A stretch of DNA of 64,000 bases from Pinibacter soli (GTDB taxonomy: Bacteria > Bacteroidota > Bacteroidia > Chitinophagales > Chitinophagaceae). Shown piece by piece: positions 51,801 through 58,347 of the stretch. Where the stretch lies: NCBI RefSeq assembly GCF_029961145.1, contig NZ_JASBRG010000007.1:429897-493896 (forward strand), read 5' to 3'. Position 1 is the first letter of the stretch, and the number at the start of each line of letters is the position of its first letter. The notes under the pieces were generated by a model. It saw only the letters and a list, made by a program, of their open reading frames with translations. It ran no database searches and was not told where the DNA came from. Position numbers and translations under genes: made by a program.

Positions 51801-51978
51801 GGGAATTGAAGCAAATGGCACCATACAGATCATCAGCATCGAAGGTAAAGTCATGCAACAACTGACTACTACTGCAATCAATATGCAAATTGATCTTAGC
51901 AAATTGCCAAGGGGCATATATGTAATACAGTACAAAAACAAAAATCAACAACAACAGCAGATGATCATTAAACAATAA
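45847..51978 (+). CDS. Giant T9SS-exported surface protein with CARDB and choice-of-anchor-type domains
   Basis: 2043 residues. Signal 'FYAILLLVIAACSYAQ'. Residues ~34-430 hold five ~83-residue repeats that each open with 'AEYFIDTDPG' and contain 'HRLYIRSRNNEGRWS'. Next are two ASH-type (choice-of-anchor D) domains (~440-640), a segment with 'GIDRNGDGDFDDAGEG', a CARDB-like unit ('DLKIFANDISFS'), an SdrD-B-like piece, then about four more CARDB-type units ending in 'NNYAIRPV', 'TNNSKQIQ', 'ETNNEGSF' and 'NNNEATRV'. The last ~170 residues have the Fn3-like 'LPLHLLEFAATEQG' region and the type A sorting domain ('YPNPAQQFIRVKG' ... 'LPRGIYVIQYKN'). It should be a large exported adhesin-like protein. 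Confidence 0.88.
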   Translation: MTKYFYAILLLVIAACSYAQDPAYPPAPSALQNIVAAEYFIDTDPGPGNATPTSVTAATDISNLAATINVNSLSNGLHRLYLRTRNASGFWSITAMKDFLYDANVVYAAPPAAAQNIVAAEYFIDTDPGHGGGTPITISAGLDLSNIPATINTATLSNGTHRLYIRSRNNEGRWSLTSVKEFIVNFDFTYAPAPLAAQNIVATEYFFDTDPGLGSGSAIAVAAGTEISNLAVATNTAGLSNGIHRLYIRSKNNEGFWSLTNVRDFIVNADFTYPVTPQTPQNIITVEYFIDTDPGVGSCQAISIAAGVDLNNINASVNTTGLSNGTHRLYIRSKNNEGRWSITNVKDFIINADYYYPVVPTPPLNIIAAEYFIDTDPGTGNGQSITIAAGTDLNNITASINTSSLASGDHNLFIRTKNQEGNWSITAWKKFAVGLLSLAPDSLNFSVVPVNTTITKDIVVTNASATNQTINSVDATVPFTTNITGTVTIAAGKTDTIRVSFTPTNAIAYSDTIVIHTSGDAFKVAVKGQGATQIPSWTIDPAAGHDFGAVATGAPSTFIFSIRNTGNITATLSNVVSSNTAFGVTFTPGTTIPVNSSITLPVTFTPSLISSFVGQLKIVSSTPGIDSVTTQLSGSGYVPGAAPSLSFISIAPFGGTRGVSAEAGQTGMYTYKIVYKSADNRPPATDFPKVGIDRNGDGDFDDAGEGMYTMNQDGASTDYVNGVTYTLTVEHPNFTNTLGYQFFATDDHGNSSNFGYKAGPIITYELLDLKIFANDISFSKNNPAVSEPFTVTANITNSSAYTATNVPIKFYRDTILIGSGTIPVVEKFSSATISKVFSFATDGFYPIKVWIDSSNTLGESNILNNYAIRPVTVGHVILPGGINITSAATVQSCPTAVLITGSAVYYGTAVPQGVAGGEVDIKIGTETFTTTTDANGNYSYLLQNVACGGTITYQVTVTDFTFTSNPTTVNVNVACPTKPCNIVPQPGVVMASTFSNAPCSKKVGTTGQVNVTVSYRARNLSNFWNAWDQILKDTVRVFHNGKLIETFWSVDGTTSPGEVKTFPIFITLDKSGPNEITAEQSYVYNEFFEIPGAFYKGVFEPMGGGGSVTMIAESTDPDLTIQNFQQTKFTSFTFADANIKCGDAGPHKVQLLDSISGGARVLLKEYIVSSLSGKTSTTLTFDDPAMLPGDHFFRIVTDVDKAVIEDNEDNNVFETRINVPKPDLIATSVKPTNTALSVGSQVKFTTIINNTGIATGSFKVQFTVNGVAVGNKVAVPGVAESGSVTVTSDAFTVTTNDYDCPVTVEVMADIDNNIVEATKTNNSKQIQLGSDISPNMLPSDVGSASNPVVLRASSIQDFHPLVRNIGNRDVTKVSVKFLLDNEEIGTDSIDVIKAGDAFGSFTTFKHAFTAAGLYEVKVIVDTANTICEINETNNEGSFFVKVVESNPDFEVLSQYISPSSLNPNPGQAITIVGTVKNAGLKITQPNVLRFMVDDIQLGADVVINALKPGQDTTVAATANYMSLIPGVKTMKLIADPSNIALEERENNNEATRVLIVGDAPDMARIHAGAITFNPSGFVAGDSVIISYAIKNNGAKDGSAWVRFLIKDANNSITAIDSVPFTLAAGASITVSRKMQFDANNGEVIAQIVNCYPMEFDALNNNDTLAYTTVAKMKSNLIVNTDVDMKMALPDQLPGWIGGKIVLGDYDLTIKGKIKNFDPEHFVITNGKGKLKFINSDQENIFPVGVDLFKSNFVKIKNEGTEDDFSVSVVPYVLFNGTSGDTVKTNVVNRTWFIEEETPGGSNATVEFFWKPADELPGFDRAQSRTAHFTTIWEMGNKGGAVADTLGNYSKWQDGYTSFSPFTITSGVGEALPLHLLEFAATEQGKNALLQWKTDQEVNTSHFVIQRSSDGRQFEDIGTVAASNSTGTHLYKFIDVEVLQNINYYRLKMVDINGAFTYSDIKQVKFETEFVMQVYPNPAQQFIRVKGIEANGTIQIISIEGKVMQQLTTTAINMQIDLSKLPRGIYVIQYKNKNQQQQQMIIKQ
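45955..47130 (+). repeat. Five ~250-bp in-frame repeats in the giant surface protein
   Basis: Copies start near 45955, 46201, 46447, 46696 and 46948, about 82-84 codons apart. Each has the frame 'EYFxDTDPG', a variable loop, 'LSNGxHRLYxR', then 'W' and 'S' near the end. They vary by substitution more than by length, so the array looks old but still regular. Confidence 0.85.
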
Positions 51979-52209
51979 TTAAGTGATGGATTAATGAGGA
52001 ATAGGCCATCAGCCGGTAATGTCAAAACAGCTAAAGATGAGGTATCTGGATTTTGACTTACCGGCTTTGTTGTTGAAAGAGGCTTCGAGGGGTTGGCATG
52101 AGCAAAGAAGTTATTCAACAAAAAAATTAAAATTTCAATTAATAAAGCAATGCTGTTTAGTTAAGCAACTTTTCAATTACTTGGCTGCTATGTCCAGGAA
52201 AGAAAGACT

Positions 52210-52265
52210 GCTTGTCATCCCGACGAAGGAGGGATGACAAGCGGGAGGCTTTTGTTTTTTTAAAC
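52210..52265 (+). terminator. 12-bp hairpin with trailing T-run (REP-like)
   Basis: GCTTGTCATCCC (52210-52221) pairs with 52231-52242 around GACGAAGGA; a GCTTTTGTTTTTT stretch follows. It can end the giant gene's transcript. The loop and stem look like the GTCATCCCGACGAAGGAGGGATGAC-type palindrome that, from memory, recurs between genes in this bacterial group; only one copy lies in this window. The remainder of the 51979-52376 gap holds no convincing gene. Confidence 0.65.
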
Positions 52266-52376
52266 AGTTTAATTAAACGGCATTGAATTAATAAAGAGTC
52301 ACCACCTCCTCCCATCAAACACTTTTCCAATCAACTGATTCACTTTATTCGTTCACTATAAAAATCCTCGTGCTGA

Positions 52377-54347
52377 TCAAATAGCAATTTCAATCATTAC
52401 AGAGGTGCCTTTATCATGCGAGGTCTGCACATCAATCTTACCTTTTAAAAACTTCACCCGGTTCTGGATACTCTTCCATCCCATTCCACCGTTTTGATCC
52501 AGTGCGTCCATATTGAAACCTTTACCATCGTCCTCCACGGTAATAGCGAGCATATTCTCCTGTTTAGCAAAATCGAGTTGTACCAGCAAATTTTGCGCTT
52601 GAGCATGTTTGAGAACATTGTTGACGAGTTCCTGTATAATCCGGTAAACGGTAATGGCGGTTGTTTGCTCAACATCAACGCCATTCATTCCCAAAGACTG
52701 GTACTTAATGCTGACGGCTCCGCTCCGGCCGATATCGTTACAAAATTCTCTTAAAGCGGTATCCAGCCCATACTTCAGCAAAACCTCCGGCATCATGTTG
52801 TGCGCGACCCGGCGCATTTCCTGTATGGAGCTGTCCAGCATATCAATACTTTTTTCAAATGCCTGTGCATTGTCAGGAGTCATCACTAAATTTTGTTTCA
52901 TACTGCCCAGCGAATATTTTATTCCGCTTAGCATTCCTCCGAGTCCATCATGCAGATCTTTGGCAATGCGGGTACGCTCCTGCTCTTCGCCTTTTAATAC
53001 CGCCTCGATAGCAGCAAGTTTTTTCTCCGTTTCCAGTTCGTCAATTTTTGTCTGCTGTAACTTTTGCCGGTGTCGATAGTTTCTGTAAGCAAGTAAAGAG
53101 ATAATGACTAAAGCAATGGTAGTTGCGGCAAAAATATAATTAACGATGTTTTTTTGACGAATTGACAATTGTTGTATTTTTTGAGAGGCTGTCAACTCTT
53201 TTATTTCCTGCTCTTTCCCGGCAACCCTAAAACGCACATCCATCAAGGAAGCTTTTTCCTTGATCTCGTTGGAATAAATGCTGTCTGAAATCGTTCGAAA
53301 TTGCTTTTCGTATGCATATGCTTCTTTATAATTTCCATTATCAGCGTACCATCTGGAGTAGAATTGAAGCGCATCGGCTTTATTATCATCCATTTCATTT
53401 TCTTTAGCCAACAGATACAGGTTGTCAATGTTTGTCTTTACGTCCTTTTGTTGTAGGTCCAACTGGCAGTTGATGATTAGATTGAGGGCTTTCCCCTGTT
53501 GCCATACATCCCCACTTTGCATGGCATATTCGTAAGACTTCCGGTAATATCCCAAAGCCGTTAGAGTATCTTTTTTGTAAGTCGACAGATCGCCCATGTT
53601 GTAATAGTACACATGAAAACTCTTCAGATTCTTCAACTGCTCAACAATGGGCCAGGCTTCATGCAACAAAGAATCAGCCGCATTAAAGTCGTTAATATTC
53701 ATATAGGCGGTAGCGAGATTCATCATATCGGTGGCCAGCAACCTTTTATCATCAAAGCTTTTGGCCGTGGCAACAGCTAACCGGGAATACGTTATTGCGT
53801 TGGAATGATCGGACAATGACATGAAACAATTGCTGATATTGCTATAGGTACTGGCAAGCGACTTATGACGTATCTGGCTGAACACCTTCTCTGCCTGGTA
53901 GTAGTCTTTCAGGGCGCTCTCGTAGTCGCCAACATTATAATAAAGATTACCGCGATTAAGCGCTATATGGCCCATATTGACTCGCATGTTCTCTGCAGTA
54001 TCGCCTTTGGTAACAAAGGTTGCAGAGTCTGCATATTTCAAAGCCTGCTCAAACTCTCCACGATTTTTATGATAAGACAGCCCAAGGATATAAGCTGTAC
54101 TTAGCCCCCATTTGAAATTAATTTTCCGACTCAAAAAAATCATTTGGCGGATATAAGGCTCAAAATCTGATGTGTTATTGTTCAGGTTGGCCTTCATATA
54201 TTCATACAAGGCTTCGACTTTAAGGCTATCAGTAGTTGCCTTGTTGATATTACTTCTCAGGCTGTCATTTTTCGTGGATGACTGTGCCTGCGCGTTATAG
54301 GACAAAACAGTAAAGATGAGGATCAGTACCGGCAGTAGTTTTCGCAT
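52377..54347 (-). CDS. TPR-containing sensor histidine kinase (HisKA_3 type)
   Basis: 656 residues. Signal peptide ('LLPVLILIFTVLSYNAQAQ'), about six to eight TPR-like units (residues ~40-380; e.g. 'NRGNLYYNVGDYESALKDYYQ'), one membrane helix ('FAATTIALVIISLLAY'), a coiled coil and the kinase core: H-box 'RIAKDLHDGLGGMLSGIKYS', 'RRVAHNMMPEVLLKYGL', 'YRIIQELVNNVLKHAQA', 'VEDDGKGFN', 'GGMGWKSIQNRV'. The TPR region is probably periplasmic, a common Bacteroidota sensor design. No response regulator is adjacent. The regulator at 43011, paired with a shorter kinase of very similar core, is the nearest candidate partner. Confidence 0.92.
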   Translation of the reverse strand: MRKLLPVLILIFTVLSYNAQAQSSTKNDSLRSNINKATTDSLKVEALYEYMKANLNNNTSDFEPYIRQMIFLSRKINFKWGLSTAYILGLSYHKNRGEFEQALKYADSATFVTKGDTAENMRVNMGHIALNRGNLYYNVGDYESALKDYYQAEKVFSQIRHKSLASTYSNISNCFMSLSDHSNAITYSRLAVATAKSFDDKRLLATDMMNLATAYMNINDFNAADSLLHEAWPIVEQLKNLKSFHVYYYNMGDLSTYKKDTLTALGYYRKSYEYAMQSGDVWQQGKALNLIINCQLDLQQKDVKTNIDNLYLLAKENEMDDNKADALQFYSRWYADNGNYKEAYAYEKQFRTISDSIYSNEIKEKASLMDVRFRVAGKEQEIKELTASQKIQQLSIRQKNIVNYIFAATTIALVIISLLAYRNYRHRQKLQQTKIDELETEKKLAAIEAVLKGEEQERTRIAKDLHDGLGGMLSGIKYSLGSMKQNLVMTPDNAQAFEKSIDMLDSSIQEMRRVAHNMMPEVLLKYGLDTALREFCNDIGRSGAVSIKYQSLGMNGVDVEQTTAITVYRIIQELVNNVLKHAQAQNLLVQLDFAKQENMLAITVEDDGKGFNMDALDQNGGMGWKSIQNRVKFLKGKIDVQTSHDKGTSVMIEIAI

Positions 54348-54631
54348 ACCCTCAAGATACTTTTTTTTACGAGGTATAAATAGCGGTGTTTGCTACATTA
54401 TTTTATGACCTGTTTGCTTTCTAAATTGCCCAGAGCTGCAGGCACATTTGGGATGAGGCTATATATCACGTCAATCACTAGTCGAAACTTAAATAACAAT
54501 AATCGACAAAATCTTGCAAATGCAAAACATATTACGATCAACCATTAAGACTGTCAACCTTGGCTTTTGTCGTTGCAACTGATGATACAACCCCTTGTCA
54601 CTAACAACTTTTTCAAATAGGAACGGCTCGT

Positions 54632-54679
54632 TTCGTTCCAATTGCGTTTATAGTGTGGACGCAATTGGAACGAATTTTT
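54632..54679 (+). other. Perfect 16-bp inverted repeat followed by TTTTT, between divergent genes
   Basis: Arms 54632-54647 and 54659-54674 are exactly complementary with an 11-base loop; five T residues follow on the plus strand. No plus-strand gene lies upstream (the kinase is on the minus strand), so it is not an ordinary gene terminator. It could end a small RNA or insulate the divergent genes. The rest of 54348-54739 holds the promoter below and nothing else I can identify. Confidence 0.8.
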
Positions 54680-54686
54680 AACAGCA

Positions 54687-54719
54687 TTTGAAGGCAGCTA
54701 TTGAAATAATTTACCTTTA
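54687..54719 (+). promoter_or_regulatory. -33/-7 promoter before the SpoIIAA-like gene
   Basis: TTTG at 54687-54690 and TACCTTTA at 54712-54719 are 21 bases apart, close to the Bacteroidota TTTG / TAnnTTTG arrangement (last base differs). The ATG follows 20 bases later. Confidence 0.55.
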
Positions 54720-54739
54720 GGCTTGTAAAAACTAAAGTC

Positions 54740-55129
54740 ATGTTGAAAGAAATCAAACCATTCAAAGGGAATTCGCTTGCATTTGAATTAACTGATACAT
54801 TTACAGAAGAAGACAGCGGCCTGATAAAACAACTTTTTGAAGAAAAGCTAAATAACGGAGCCGCTCATGTGAACCTGTTGATAAAGTTTGAAAACCTGTC
54901 TGTGATGTGGCACATGAACCTGAAAGCATTTCTCGAAGGCGAGATTTGGGGATTCCGGCATTTCAACAAAATAGGTCGCTGCGCCGTCGTAGCTCATTCT
55001 GACGTCATTAAATCCGTTGTTAAAGTTGAAAACAAGATTCTTCATTTGGTCAACACTGCATTTGAAGAAAAATATTTTGATACTGCACAGTTGAATGAGG
55101 CACTGCAATTCATAGCCCCTGGTGAATAA
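54740..55129 (+). CDS. SpoIIAA-like (STAS/SEC14 type) protein
   Basis: 129 residues, the usual size. Features: 'NSLAFELTDTFTEEDSGLIKQLFEEKLN' (in parts), 'VNLLIKFENLSVMWHMNLKAF', 'GRCAVVAHSDVIKSVVKVEN' (in part) and 'YFDTAQLNEALQFI'. This is the fold of SpoIIAA-like proteins (PF11964), distant from the STAS regulators. They are cytoplasmic and of unknown role, sometimes lipid-associated. Single-gene unit with its own promoter; it converges with the GH20 gene, with a weak AAATGCAG/CTGCAGCATTT stem between them near 55209-55247. Confidence 0.75.
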   Translation: MLKEIKPFKGNSLAFELTDTFTEEDSGLIKQLFEEKLNNGAAHVNLLIKFENLSVMWHMNLKAFLEGEIWGFRHFNKIGRCAVVAHSDVIKSVVKVENKILHLVNTAFEEKYFDTAQLNEALQFIAPGE

Positions 55130-55314
55130 GCGCCATTCCAGCAACCTGCTTATAATTGATTTGATAACATTATAAACTGGCGAAAAATTGCTGCCCTTAT
55201 AAAAAATTTCAAATGCAGAGCAAGAAAGAATGCCTGCAGCATTTTTTAGCGGTGGGTTCCATTCGTGTGGTTTTTACGATTACAGTTAGACAGGCATTTA
55301 TTTTTTTTGACTTT

Positions 55315-57423
55315 TTACTTTTGATTTTTTACTTCCTTAGCAATCGACATAATAACCTCGTCATCCAGTTCCCGGTTAAAAACTTCAAGATGACTGATCT
55401 GCGCTTTGCAGGCGTTGCTACCGGAGCCTATGTATTGTAAAGGAAAGAACAGCGTTTGTACCTTCGCAGTCTGCTTGCCGTTGGCAAATGTTCTTTTGGC
55501 ACCTTCCAGTTTTTCCGCAAGTACGCCGTTTACATAAAGCGAAGTCCCTCTGTTATTTCCTTTGATGGTGATATGCGTCCATATATCAGCAGGTAGCTTG
55601 TAATTAAAGCTATAAGAATATCCTTCCCTGGAAAATCCAAAATTGCCACTCCCCTGCATGTTCAACATAACAACAGCATCATTTGAGGCAAACAAGACAG
55701 CATCGGGCAAATTATCGTTCGATGGGTTGATGCAAAAGCTTACGGTATAGTCATAACCAATACCAGGAATGTTTGTCTTAAGATAACTGTTACCTCCTTT
55801 TAAACGTAGCGCTTCTTTTGTCTTGTCAAAGTGAGCATTATATATTTTGACAACGTTCTTTTTCGCATCCAAAGAAAACACCAATGAATCTTTGCCGGCA
55901 ATGCGTCCCAATATATTGAGTCCCGGGCCTTCTCCTACCTGTTTGCTTTTTACGGAAAAATCATCATAGCTCATTGGCTTTGTGCTTCCACCCCACATTT
56001 TTTGTGACAACACCTGCATAGCCGGAAACACGCGATGGTGCACGTCTTTTTCTGTAATGCCATTTCCAACATGGTCATTCCATACCGCAAAAGAACCACC
56101 TCTTAACAGTGGATAATTTTCATCGAAAATTTCTTTGCCAATCCTGTTTGGCGTCCATTCTTCGTAGAGCTTTTTTGTGTTGAGATAGTCGTAGTAGTAA
56201 CCTGCAGCCGGTACAATATACAACCAGCCGTCGGGCGTACTGATCCCTTTGTAGCCAAGATCAAACATGGTTTTGGGATCGGCATAGCCGTTGTACCAAA
56301 GGTTCATCGTTACATCTTCAACTTTCACGGGCGTAGTACCATCCGCATGAGTAAGCGAGCCCCACATGCGAACTTTTTTTCCGAAGCCTTCAACAAAACG
56401 GATATAATGATCGGTAAATGCCCTGAATTTTTCAGCTTCTTTTTTTGCGTATTCATCTGTGCCGATATGCACTTCGTTTCCGATGAATACAGGGTGCGGC
56501 CCTTGTAAATATTCTTTAAACACATTATCGACAACAGTATAGGTAAGTGGATTATCCAAATCAAGATGATCCTGTCCATACAATTTACTTCCGATCCCGG
56601 GCACGGCTTTACTTAAGGCCAGGGAATGCGCGGGGACATCTATTTCAGGAACAATGTTCACACCATAACGTTGGGCCATTTGTTGCAATGCGACAAACGC
56701 TGCTTTTGAGTAACTCCCGTCTTTGGCGGTGAGGTTGGGATACGTCGTATTTTCCAATCGGAAAGCCGCATAAGTGCTGTCCCAGTTATCACCAAAAAAA
56801 CCTTTAAAGCCATTATCGCTAAGATGAATTTGAAAATCGTTCATCTTGTAATACGACATGAATTTTACATAGTCTCTTAAAAACGCTATGGTGAAAAACT
56901 TACGTGCAACATCCAGCACAAATCCACGCACGGCATAGCGTGGATAATCGCGGGCCAATCCTTGGGGAATATGATGGTGCGCATGATCCTGTTCCAACAT
57001 CTGTAACAAGCTCCGGGTTGCCCAAATAGCGCCGACGGAATCCTTAGCTTCGATACGGATACTATTACTGATAGCTAAGATGTACCCCTCCGCAGGCAGG
57101 CTGCTGTCATTTGAGCGAAGCGTAAAATAAACATCACCCCGCGATGCTTGTCCTGTGACAACTTTTGGATGCATGTCAGACGAGAGTGAACAGAGGTCTT
57201 CGGCGAATAATTTTGCAACAGGCAGCAATGCCTTGCTGTATGCCGGATCTACCACCAACTTGACATTATTGGGCCATTCAAAATAATTCACGCCGCCTTT
57301 CCACTCACGCAAGGCGGGGATCACAAACGGAGCGGCATTAGTATTGCTACCCTGGGCTCTTACTGTATTAGCATTTACAATACACCCGGCCAATAAGGCA
57401 ATAAATAATAAACTTTTTTTCAT
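55315..57423 (-). CDS. Beta-N-acetylhexosaminidase, GH20, with C-terminal LamG-like domain
   Basis: 702 residues from the ATG at 57423; a TTG two codons upstream is less likely. The signal 'SLLFIALLAGC' may be a lipobox (LAGC). Residues ~30-155 are a GH20 N-terminal domain ('KLVVDPAYSKALLPVAKLFAEDL' in parts), then the barrel: 'RGFVLDVARKFF', 'YKMNDFQIHLSDNGFKG', 'GVNIVPEIDVPAHSLAL', and the catalytic pair in 'EVHIGTDEYAKK' (Asp323-Glu324). The last ~170 residues form a concanavalin/LamG-like domain ('YTVSFCINPSND', 'WTHITIKGNNRGTSLYVNG'). It should release terminal GlcNAc or GalNAc. It is alone, 21 kb from the PL8 locus, so a link to that glycan is only possible. Confidence 0.9.
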   Translation of the reverse strand: MKKSLLFIALLAGCIVNANTVRAQGSNTNAAPFVIPALREWKGGVNYFEWPNNVKLVVDPAYSKALLPVAKLFAEDLCSLSSDMHPKVVTGQASRGDVYFTLRSNDSSLPAEGYILAISNSIRIEAKDSVGAIWATRSLLQMLEQDHAHHHIPQGLARDYPRYAVRGFVLDVARKFFTIAFLRDYVKFMSYYKMNDFQIHLSDNGFKGFFGDNWDSTYAAFRLENTTYPNLTAKDGSYSKAAFVALQQMAQRYGVNIVPEIDVPAHSLALSKAVPGIGSKLYGQDHLDLDNPLTYTVVDNVFKEYLQGPHPVFIGNEVHIGTDEYAKKEAEKFRAFTDHYIRFVEGFGKKVRMWGSLTHADGTTPVKVEDVTMNLWYNGYADPKTMFDLGYKGISTPDGWLYIVPAAGYYYDYLNTKKLYEEWTPNRIGKEIFDENYPLLRGGSFAVWNDHVGNGITEKDVHHRVFPAMQVLSQKMWGGSTKPMSYDDFSVKSKQVGEGPGLNILGRIAGKDSLVFSLDAKKNVVKIYNAHFDKTKEALRLKGGNSYLKTNIPGIGYDYTVSFCINPSNDNLPDAVLFASNDAVVMLNMQGSGNFGFSREGYSYSFNYKLPADIWTHITIKGNNRGTSLYVNGVLAEKLEGAKRTFANGKQTAKVQTLFFPLQYIGSGSNACKAQISHLEVFNRELDDEVIMSIAKEVKNQK

Positions 57424-57979
57424 GTGCAATTAATTACCTGACTGCAAGATTATTGTATGATTTCCTGTTGCTTTCACTAAACGGAAACCATAAAAAGCGA
57501 TGTCCCAATTTTTGTTTTAAAATTAATAAAGGGACCTCCGCAATATCAAGGATCATTGGGACTGGTGTAGCAACGTCTTGCATAGCCATCATTGTCTAAA
57601 AGTAGCTTGTTGTGCTCTAAAAAGCTTAATCAAACGGTTGCGTAAATATTTTTTTCACAACGCGGTTCGAAAATGCGGGCACCGTTATTCCTGGATATGC
57701 TCAGATGACCTTAAAGCAAACCTCGCGGCAACATGGGACGTAAATAAAATAGAATTGAAGGAACAATTCAAGGTAATGCCGTTAAATAAAAAGAACCGCG
57801 CTAGGTGAGCATTTCTGGACATACCCGATAAGCGATATACCATAAGGCAGCAAATCCCGCGATGCCTCCGCTTGGAAGCGATGAGTCATTTAGTCCTTGT
57901 CAGCCGCTAAACTTTTTCTGACCCTTCCTGCTGCTTGCTTTTGTCCCGCTCGCTTTCTATATTTAGGAAACATAACGTC
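57424..57979. other. 556-base stretch without a convincing gene
   Basis: A 76-codon plus-strand frame at 57578-57808 lacks any recognisable content. The end of the stretch holds TATATTTA at 57958-57965, with TTG about 20 bases upstream, a possible weak promoter for the gene at 57980. Nothing else is seen. Confidence 0.5.
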
Positions 57980-58282
57980 ATGCGGTTGCAAAGTATAATC
58001 GCAACAATTTCGTTGGTTTGTTGTTATTGTTTCAGCAGTTGTTATTCCTATCACTTAGCTACTCATGCAGATGACAACCAACAAACAATGCTCAGTAAGT
58101 CTGACCTGTTCGCTATTGCTTACCACGACGGGCTTTCCGAAAGCGATGCATCCATTCTTCGGACAACCATTACCGTAGGCGACCCGTTAAAGTCCGGTAA
58201 ATACCTTTGTTCCATTCAAGTAATTGATAATAATAACGACAATGCAGCTGTCCATTCAACCTGGGACTTTGAAGTGACGTGA
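57980..58282 (+). CDS. Small hypothetical lipoprotein
   Basis: 100 residues from the ATG at 57980 ('MRLQSIIATISLVCC'); an in-frame TTG at 57935 is a weak alternative. The lipobox is probably 'CFSSC' (Cys21). The mature part is short: a helix with Asp/Ser content ('SKSDLFAIAYHDGLSESDA'), then strands ('ILRTTITVGDP', 'KYLCSIQVIDNNND') ending 'STWDFEVT'. No family recognised. It lies 65 bases before the gene at 58348 and could be its operon leader. Confidence 0.5.
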   Translation: MRLQSIIATISLVCCYCFSSCYSYHLATHADDNQQTMLSKSDLFAIAYHDGLSESDASILRTTITVGDPLKSGKYLCSIQVIDNNNDNAAVHSTWDFEVT

Positions 58283-58347
58283 AAATCTATTACGTAGTGT
58301 AGTTAAGAAAAAATATTTATGAACCCGGCTTGCCAAAAATAAAGCGT

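Noticed and set aside
52019-52237. 72-codon plus-strand frame after the giant gene
   Set aside because: It runs into the REP-like hairpin and has no recognisable content.
55315-57423. GH20 gene as part of the PL8 PUL
   Set aside because: It is 21 kb away and single, with other loci between; a shared substrate is possible but not supported by position.
57578-57808. 76-codon plus-strand frame as a gene
   Set aside because: No family pattern. A faint resemblance to the N-terminus of a small stress protein was too weak to use.
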